DNA of 8,560 nt from Prevotella sp. UBA4341. Lineage in GTDB: Bacteria > Bacteroidota > Bacteroidia > Bacteroidales > Bacteroidaceae. The stretch covers positions 1 to 8,560 of the forward strand of contig DGTH01000186.1 of assembly GCA_002393705.1 (NCBI GenBank), read 5' to 3'. Below, piece by piece: positions 3,852 to 8,560 of the stretch. Position 1 is the first letter of the stretch. The number at the start of each line of letters is the position of its first letter. The notes beneath the pieces are model-generated. The model did not search any database. It was not told where the DNA came from and worked only from the letters and a program-made list of their open reading frames with translations. The position numbers and the translations under genes are program-made.

Positions 3852-5948
3852 TCACTTCACCGTATATCCGTCAGGCATCTTGAACATCTTGGGGTCAATG
3901 CTGGCGGGCTGCTCGATGGAGGTCACCTCGTGGATGGTGGTGGCACCGTTCTTCCCCTTCTGCACCTTCTTTATCACCAGACCCTTCCAAACGTAGTACT
4001 CCACGTTCGTGCCTACGTAGTGGTCACACTTCTTGCCCATCACGGTGGCGGTGCCCTTCTTCTGCAGCTTAAGCTTCTTCATCAGCGTCTCGTTCAGGTT
4101 GAGGAAGTTCAGGTCGGCGTCCTTTGTCCGCCTGGCAGTCTTCTTGTTCTTGTCGAGGGCATAGCTCTCGGCTCCTGCGGTGAGGGCGATGGAGGTTTGG
4201 TTGCCCATGCGGAGTTCACGTCGCTCGTACACTCCATACATATCGAAAGCCTTGGCCAGAACGCCCTGCTGACTGCCCTTTGTCACCTTGTACTTCACAA
4301 TGCCGCGCTGCAGTTCATAACGTTTGGTGGCAACAGTGCTCGTGGAAACTTGGCCCTGCAGCTGTGCATCGGTGATGCCGAACTTCTTGGCCGCCTTCTT
4401 AATGTCAAACTGCTGTACCTTCTGCTCACCGTCGATGCCGACGGTCGATGCCTGTCCGGGCTTCAGCATCACCTTCTTGCCAGTCTTCTTGCTCGTTACT
4501 TCCATAGAGCCGCTGAGCAGATAGACGTGCGATGTGTTGTTGTTAGACTGAATAACGAAGACAGTGCCAAAAGGTATTGCCTGTACTTGAGGACGAGGGG
4601 TATAGAAGAGGAAGCTGCCCCCCGTACCATTTAGCGGCTTCAGATTTATTCCCCTGATGCCACCCTTGATAACGGTCCATATCTGCACTCCCTGGTCGTT
4701 GGTAAATTCCACTTCAGAGTTTTTCTCAATAATGATAGTATTCTCCTGGTCTCCATAGTTAATGCCAAGTTCCTGGTCATCGGTCCAAATTTTGGTATTG
4801 CCATAGATGACTTTTCCTGATTCTATGTCGTGCATTTTCTTATTGGGGTCTTTCGTACAGGAATACTTTGCCCCCGTACTGTAGCCATTGGGTTTAAACT
4901 CGGAGTATTCGCTACCGCAAATCTCGCAGTTGTTGTCATCTAGCACGTCGTTCCAACTGGTTGGGGAGATTTCCTCTGCCAAGGTCACTTTATTCTTCAC
5001 GTTGAAGAGGATATCAAATCCCAACGCCGAGTTCTTGCCATAGTAAATAACCTTTCCATTAAAGTACTCTTTATCATTAGGTACCTTTATACTGTAGTGG
5101 GCCTTGCCTTCTCCTGCTACCATTTTTCCATCAAGTTGGGCTTCACACCTTTTATACCATTCGCTGCTACCCTTCAGTCTTTCGACCGTAAGCGAAACGG
5201 TTTCGCCTGGCTCCACATCAACTCGAAGAACTCCACTTGCTGTGGAGTTTGGGGATAAGATGCGGTCAATCCTAGGCGGATAAGGGCCATCCTTGTAAGT
5301 TACCACACCACCAGAGAGGGTGAATTTCATCTTCTCACCAAAGCGTTCTATCGTGCCAGTGTATTTCCTCCTCTCTCGATTCTCTGGTTTGACAGGTGAC
5401 GGAGTTGCTGTGGTTCCGCCTTTCACCTTCAGCCATAAAGAGACATTCATATCCAAGGCGTAAGACCTGGGTTGGGGGGCTGGTGTACGGTAGGTGATGA
5501 AGATTTCAACCGATTCCGCATTACTGGGCACGGTGAAACTCTTGGACGTATATTCCTTTTCTTCCAACTGAATCGTATGACTTGGCATGAAGACGGGGTC
5601 TCCTTTCTTACGATAGTCGAAGTCAATGTATATCTTGGGCATCTTCTTGCCTGACACTTTCTTCAGGTCGGCAGTAATGGTGGTGCCTGGGGCCACGGTT
5701 CCCTCTATTTCCTGCTTGAGGCTTCCCACACCGGCAGGTGTCATGACTGAGGTCTCCAGCTTCGGCTGGCCTTTCTTGGTCACCGTGATGCCTGACACGC
5801 TCCATTCCATGGTGTGTCCGTCGTTTGTCAGTTTGCCAGAAACTTTTCTCTGCGCACACGCTGGCAGGACCACCAGCAGCAGCACGAACATCATAATGAT
5901 TTGTCGGACTTGCTTTGTCTTCTCCTCTTTGCCTTTGGTTGTTCTCAT
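3852..5948 (-). CDS. Secreted multidomain protein with FecR domain and two duplicated N-terminal modules
   Basis: A 698-aa protein that I recognise only in part. Residues 1-33 form a signal sequence: basic start, hydrophobic FVLLLVVLP, then ACAQ; cleavage after ACA is likely, though Cys31 in LPAC could instead be a lipobox. Residues about 35-176 and 197-318 look like two copies of one beta-rich module, each opening with G(K/T)(L/I)...G..M..(S/T).SG..VT.K.G and containing V.PG.T. A Cys-bearing linker follows (CEICGSEYSEF, 341-351). About 405-515 is a FecR-type domain (TPRPQVQAIPFGTVFVIQ, then VYLLSGSMEV and LKPGQASTVG). The C-terminal part, about 540-698 (RYELQRGIVKYKV to MFKMPDGYTVK), resembles periplasmic LolA-like/DUF4412-type domains. 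No anti-sigma N-domain or sigma factor is in the window, so classical FecR signalling is not supported; a structural or sensing role in the periplasm is inference. ATG 5948 is preferred to 5894 because it supplies the basic residues of the signal peptide. Confidence 0.8.
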   Translation of the reverse strand: MRTTKGKEEKTKQVRQIIMMFVLLLVVLPACAQRKVSGKLTNDGHTMEWSVSGITVTKKGQPKLETSVMTPAGVGSLKQEIEGTVAPGTTITADLKKVSGKKMPKIYIDFDYRKKGDPVFMPSHTIQLEEKEYTSKSFTVPSNAESVEIFITYRTPAPQPRSYALDMNVSLWLKVKGGTTATPSPVKPENRERRKYTGTIERFGEKMKFTLSGGVVTYKDGPYPPRIDRILSPNSTASGVLRVDVEPGETVSLTVERLKGSSEWYKRCEAQLDGKMVAGEGKAHYSIKVPNDKEYFNGKVIYYGKNSALGFDILFNVKNKVTLAEEISPTSWNDVLDDNNCEICGSEYSEFKPNGYSTGAKYSCTKDPNKKMHDIESGKVIYGNTKIWTDDQELGINYGDQENTIIIEKNSEVEFTNDQGVQIWTVIKGGIRGINLKPLNGTGGSFLFYTPRPQVQAIPFGTVFVIQSNNNTSHVYLLSGSMEVTSKKTGKKVMLKPGQASTVGIDGEQKVQQFDIKKAAKKFGITDAQLQGQVSTSTVATKRYELQRGIVKYKVTKGSQQGVLAKAFDMYGVYERRELRMGNQTSIALTAGAESYALDKNKKTARRTKDADLNFLNLNETLMKKLKLQKKGTATVMGKKCDHYVGTNVEYYVWKGLVIKKVQKGKNGATTIHEVTSIEQPASIDPKMFKMPDGYTVK

Positions 5949-5969
5949 AGTCGTTAATGTTGTTTTAGC

Positions 5970-6017
5970 TCAGTGTACCTGTGCTGGACTAAAAGTAATT
6001 GTTTCCATCATTCTCAT
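5970..6017 (-). CDS. Possible upstream ORF in the FecR-like gene leader
   Basis: Fifteen codons, MRMMETITFSPAQVH, ending 21 nt before the FecR-like ATG. It is the first ATG after the predicted transcription start (about 6030) and follows an A-rich stretch (TTTAAAAAT), so it could be translated. No amino-acid bias and no paired hairpins are visible, so there is no attenuator argument here. Its GATGGAAACAATTACTTTT resembles the start of the divergent permease gene (17 of 19 bases). May be chance. Confidence 0.25.
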   Translation of the reverse strand: MRMMETITFSPAQVH

Positions 6018-6036
6018 ATTTTTAAATAAGACGTTG

Positions 6037-6068
6037 CAAAGATAATCATTTCCACTGACATTGCCAAA
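6037..6068 (-). promoter_or_regulatory. Promoter of the FecR-like gene
   Basis: On the minus strand TTTG (6068-6065) and TATCTTTG (6044-6037) are separated by exactly 20 nt, an excellent match to the Bacteroidetes -33/-7 consensus. The transcript would have a leader of about 80 nt that holds the short ORF at 5970-6017. It is divergent to the permease promoter; the -7 boxes are about 172 bp apart. I see nothing recognisable in the 148 bp between the two promoters (6069-6216). Confidence 0.8.
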
Positions 6069-6216
6069 CATTCTGTGATATTTTTGAAGCAGAGGGAGTT
6101 ACAGCCCCCACCCCGCCCTACGCGGATGCCGCACCAGCATTATCTGGAAACAACTGTTTCGGAGTTATTTATTGTTAAGTAATGACTAAAAAACGATTCG
6201 GTATAAAGATTTTGTG

Positions 6217-6224
6217 TACCTTTG
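6217..6224 (+). promoter_or_regulatory. -7 element of the permease gene
   Basis: TACCTTTG followed by CAGCCAATT; the ATG is 48 nt after the element. No clean TTTG lies at the -33 position. The 20 nt starting here match the corresponding sequence of the next promoter (8147-8166) at 18 positions. Confidence 0.7.
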
Positions 6225-6271
6225 CAGCCAATTGTCGATAAAAAGAATAAATAACACATACACTTAAAAAG

Positions 6272-8071
6272 ATGGAAGCAATTACCTTTTGGGGATTCAA
6301 CCTCTATGCGTGGATAACCATTGCCACAGTACTGACGCTGTTCAGCGTACTGCTGTTTACGAAGGCACGGGCCGACATCACGTTTCTCGGAGCCATCGGC
6401 GTGCTCTACGTGACGGGCGTGCTCGATGCCAAGGAGGCCTTCTCGGGCTTCAGTTCCACGTCGGTCATCGTGATTGGCGTGCTGTTTGTGGTCGTCTCAG
6501 GGCTCACCCATACGGGGGTGCTGCAGTGGATTGTCAAGCACCTGCTGGGCCAGCCGCGCTCTTACAGCAAGGCCGTGGTACGGCTCATGCTGCCCGTGGC
6601 GGCGCTGAGCTCTTTCCTGAGCAACACCACGGTGGTGGCACTCTTCGTGGGCATCGTGAAGATGTGGTCGAAGCGTCTGGGCATCAGCCCCTCGAAGCTA
6701 CTCATTCCGCTGAGCTACGCCTCAGGCATGGGCGGTGTCTGTACGCTGATAGGCACGCCGCCGAACCTGATTATTTCAGGACTTTACGCTGACCATACCG
6801 GCCAGCAGATGAACGTGCTGGCCACGGCCGTGCCGGGCATGTTCTGCCTCCTGGTGGGCGTGCTGTCGGTCATTGCACTGAGGCGGCTGCTGCCAGAGCG
6901 TCAGACGCCGGAGTCGGCCTTTGAGCGGGCCACCGACTTCACGGTAGAGCTGGTGGTGCCGGCCAAGAACCCCTACATAGGCAACACCATCAAAGAGGCG
7001 GGGCTGACCGAGGTACAGGGCGGCAGCCTGATAGAGCTGATACACTTCGACGGCGAGGTGTCGTCGCCCGTCAGTGGCGACGACGTGCTGTTGGGGGGCG
7101 ACCGTCTGGTATTTGCCGGACAGATAGACGAACTGCTTGAGCTGCGCCAGAGCCACGGCTTTGTCATTGCCGACCACCCGGTGTTCACCACATCGGAGCT
7201 TGACCACAGCCGCAAGCTGCGCACGGCCTACGTCACCTTCGGCAGTCCGCTGGCCGGCACCACGATAGGCCAGAGCGGCTTCGAGCACAAGAACAACATG
7301 ACGCTGGTGGCCGTGGCCCGCAGGGGCACACGCATCAACGAGTCGCCACGAGGCGTGGTGCTTCAGCCTGGCGACACGCTGCTCTTAGAGTGTCCGCCGC
7401 GCATGGAGACCAGCACGGAGGGCCTGAACGAGCAGCTGCACTTCTTCGACTCCGAGCAGTTACCCTACACGGGACGCGGCACGCTCATCTCGTCGCTCAT
7501 CATGCTGGCCATGGTGGTGGTCTCGGCCCTGGGCCTTATGCCGCTGCTGCAGTGTGCCTTCATAGCGGCCTTCGCCATGCTCCTGACCCGCTGCTGCAAC
7601 ATGGAGCAGGCCATGAAGTCCATCAACTGGGACATCCTCATGGTCTTTGCCGGATCGGTCGTCCTGGGACTGGCCATCCAGAAGACGGGCATTGCCGAGC
7701 GAATGGCCTTCGGCATTCTCGATGTGTGCGGCACTAACCCACTGGTGGTCATGACGGCCATCTGCTTCGTGGGCACCTTCATCACCGAGTTTATCAGCAA
7801 CACGGCGGCCGGAGCCATGTTCTTCCCTATCATGTACCAGGCGGCCGAGAAGCTGGGCTACGAGCCGTACCCCTTCCTGATAGCCCTCATGATCAGCGTC
7901 AGCAGCAGCTTTGCCACACCCATCGGTTCGCCCACCCACATGCTGGTGTATGGCCCGGGCGGCTACCGCTTCAGCGACTTCATGCGCATAGGCCTGCTGA
8001 TGAACCTCATCATCCTGGCTGCCAACATCTTCATTGTCAACGTGGTCTATCCGCTGACGCAGTTAGGCTGA
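6272..8071 (+). CDS. SLC13/DASS-family permease with two central RCK_C (TrkA_C) domains
   Basis: A 599-aa inner-membrane transporter. N-terminal helices (about 10-30, 36-55, 64-78, 103-130, 185-205) carry the first signature SNTT (117-120) and GTPPNLI (161-167). A soluble insert at about 222-375 holds two RCK_C-like domains (GNTIKEAGL and GGDRLVFAG in the first; GTTIGQSGF and LQPGDTLLLE in the second). C-terminal helices (about 404-600) carry the second SNTA (509-512) and ATPIGSPTHMLVYGPGGY (548-565). The paired SNT motifs bind Na+ and substrate carboxylate in DASS transporters of known structure. Members with RCK_C inserts are annotated for dicarboxylates, sulfate or other anions, so the substrate is not predicted; the inserts suggest control by a small ligand. 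ATG 6272 is preceded by ACTTAAAAAG, with no strong Shine-Dalgarno sequence. It has its own promoter and no co-directional partner upstream. Confidence 0.9.
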   Translation: MEAITFWGFNLYAWITIATVLTLFSVLLFTKARADITFLGAIGVLYVTGVLDAKEAFSGFSSTSVIVIGVLFVVVSGLTHTGVLQWIVKHLLGQPRSYSKAVVRLMLPVAALSSFLSNTTVVALFVGIVKMWSKRLGISPSKLLIPLSYASGMGGVCTLIGTPPNLIISGLYADHTGQQMNVLATAVPGMFCLLVGVLSVIALRRLLPERQTPESAFERATDFTVELVVPAKNPYIGNTIKEAGLTEVQGGSLIELIHFDGEVSSPVSGDDVLLGGDRLVFAGQIDELLELRQSHGFVIADHPVFTTSELDHSRKLRTAYVTFGSPLAGTTIGQSGFEHKNNMTLVAVARRGTRINESPRGVVLQPGDTLLLECPPRMETSTEGLNEQLHFFDSEQLPYTGRGTLISSLIMLAMVVVSALGLMPLLQCAFIAAFAMLLTRCCNMEQAMKSINWDILMVFAGSVVLGLAIQKTGIAERMAFGILDVCGTNPLVVMTAICFVGTFITEFISNTAAGAMFFPIMYQAAEKLGYEPYPFLIALMISVSSSFATPIGSPTHMLVYGPGGYRFSDFMRIGLLMNLIILAANIFIVNVVYPLTQLG

Positions 8072-8077
8072 ACACAG

Positions 8078-8102
8078 TGCTCGGCGGTTTCCACGCCGAG
8101 CA
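8078..8102 (+). terminator. Hairpin after the permease gene, possible terminator
   Basis: TGCTCGGCG (8078-8086) faces CGCCGAGCA (8094-8102) with a 7-nt loop, 6 nt after the permease stop. The stem is strong, but what follows is ACATAAAAAAAG rather than a T run, so it may protect the 3' end or act with a factor rather than terminate by itself. Confidence 0.5.
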
Positions 8103-8122
8103 ACATAAAAAAAGCCCCTCCG

Positions 8123-8154
8123 TTTGGTGGTAAGAAAAAAAAACACTACCTTTG
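8123..8154 (+). promoter_or_regulatory. Promoter of the right-hand gene
   Basis: TTTG (8123-8126) and TACCTTTG (8147-8154) are separated by exactly 20 nt, a perfect -33/-7 match. GCGGCCAATTATC follows, and the ATG is 31 nt after the -7 element. This makes the right-hand gene a separate transcription unit from the permease. Confidence 0.85.
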
Positions 8155-8185
8155 CGGCCAATTATCAGAATAAGTATAGAACCCT

Positions 8186-8560
8186 ATGCGACAGAAAATA
8201 GACTGCTTTTTAGCTTGCGACCGGCTTGCAGATGCCGAAATAACCGTCAGCCAGCTGCGCGACAACAAAACCATTCACCATATTTACCTGCTCACCGCCG
8301 AGCACTTCGCCGAACCGGCGCCCAAGGACTGCCGGCTGCTGCCCGTAGCCTCGCTGAGGGGCACTGAGACCATGCTGCGCATTGCCGAAAATGCCAAAGC
8401 CGACTACGTGCTACTCTCGACCAAGGCCCTGCCCCTGCTGCTTGGCCCGTCGGCCCTCGAGCGCATGCTCCAGGTGGCCACCGACTCCAACGCCGCCATG
8501 GTCTATTCGGACAGGCTGGTGGAACACCCAACACCCCGCTCGGCCGAAGGACGCTTGCAA
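8186..8560 (+). CDS. Probable glycosyltransferase family 2-like protein, N-terminal part (runs off the right edge)
   Basis: The first 125 residues are in the window and the frame is open to the edge. MRQKIDCFLACDRL is followed by a strand-helix pattern typical of a GT-A fold: a first strand and loop (IDCFLAC), HHIYLLT (31-37), CRLLPVASL, ADYVLLSTKAL (72-82) and AAMVYSD (103-109), where the final Asp could serve as the nucleotide-sugar/metal-binding acidic residue. I recognise this as similar to Bacteroidales glycosyltransferase-like proteins, but the match is weak without the rest of the protein. ATG 8186 is the first in-frame start after the strong promoter at 8123-8154, with a leader of about 25 nt and no Shine-Dalgarno sequence. 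Confidence 0.6.
   Translation, partial: MRQKIDCFLACDRLADAEITVSQLRDNKTIHHIYLLTAEHFAEPAPKDCRLLPVASLRGTETMLRIAENAKADYVLLSTKALPLLLGPSALERMLQVATDSNAAMVYSDRLVEHPTPRSAEGRLQ

Noticed and set aside
3577..3855. 92-codon minus-strand ORF starting at a GTG that overlaps the FecR-like stop (GTGA)
   Set aside because: More than a third of it is the 22-bp repeat translated in shifting frames (SLPEKC, AREVPFL), it has no recognisable domain, and the GTG start has no other support. The overlap with the upstream stop is probably chance.
3852..6068. FecR/sigma-factor (TonB-dependent) signalling locus
   Set aside because: No ECF sigma factor, anti-sigma N-domain or TonB-dependent receptor is in the window, and the protein has a signal peptide rather than a cytoplasmic anti-sigma domain.

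Overview
The window looks like chromosomal DNA from a member of the Bacteroidales, most likely a Prevotella relative with fairly GC-rich genes. The main reason is the promoters. Several gene starts follow the Bacteroidetes -33 TTTG / -7 TAnnTTTG pattern, mostly with a 20-nt spacer, and most starts lack a Shine-Dalgarno sequence and have an A-rich stretch before the ATG instead. The protein types (standalone prephenate dehydratase next to an aminotransferase, a secreted FecR-domain protein) also fit. Genus assignment is inference.

Layout. Everything from 1 to about 6068 is on the minus strand and everything from about 6217 to the end is on the plus strand, so the window has one divergent promoter region (5949-6271). 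Reading the minus strand in its own direction: a secreted multidomain FecR-like protein (5948-3852); a 556-bp gap with a palindromic 22-bp tandem array and a three-copy dyad; a copper-type P1B ATPase (3295-1460); then an aromatic amino acid operon with its own promoter (1430-1399), an 18-residue leader peptide (1350-1294), a terminator hairpin (about 1240-1209), pheA (1157-315) and an overlapping class I/II aminotransferase that runs off the left edge (334-1). On the plus strand: a SLC13/DASS-type permease with two RCK_C (TrkA_C) domains (6272-8071), then a separately promoted gene, probably a family 2 glycosyltransferase, that runs off the right edge (8186-8560).

Main result. The 241-nt leader of pheA has all the parts of a ribosome-mediated transcription attenuator. 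The leader peptide MANKNYFYGYYFYFAWNV has 9 aromatic residues of 18 (5 Tyr, 3 Phe, 1 Trp). An 11-nt element lying over its stop codon is perfectly complementary to the 5' arm of a downstream terminator hairpin that ends in a U run. A ribosome stalled on the Tyr/Phe codons would leave the element free to form an antiterminator; a ribosome reaching the stop codon would cover it and let the terminator form. A 27-bp sequence is repeated exactly and ends 6 nt before the ATG of both the leader peptide and pheA, which independently supports translation of the leader. The operon would be switched on when charged Tyr/Phe tRNA is scarce.

Other points of note: the P-type ATPase keeps its metal-site, phosphorylation and hinge motifs but has only 39 residues between the phosphorylated Asp and the hinge GD, so the nucleotide-binding (N) domain appears to be absent; its promoter sits so close to the ATG that the mRNA may be leaderless; and the FecR-like protein carries two N-terminal modules that look like an internal duplication.
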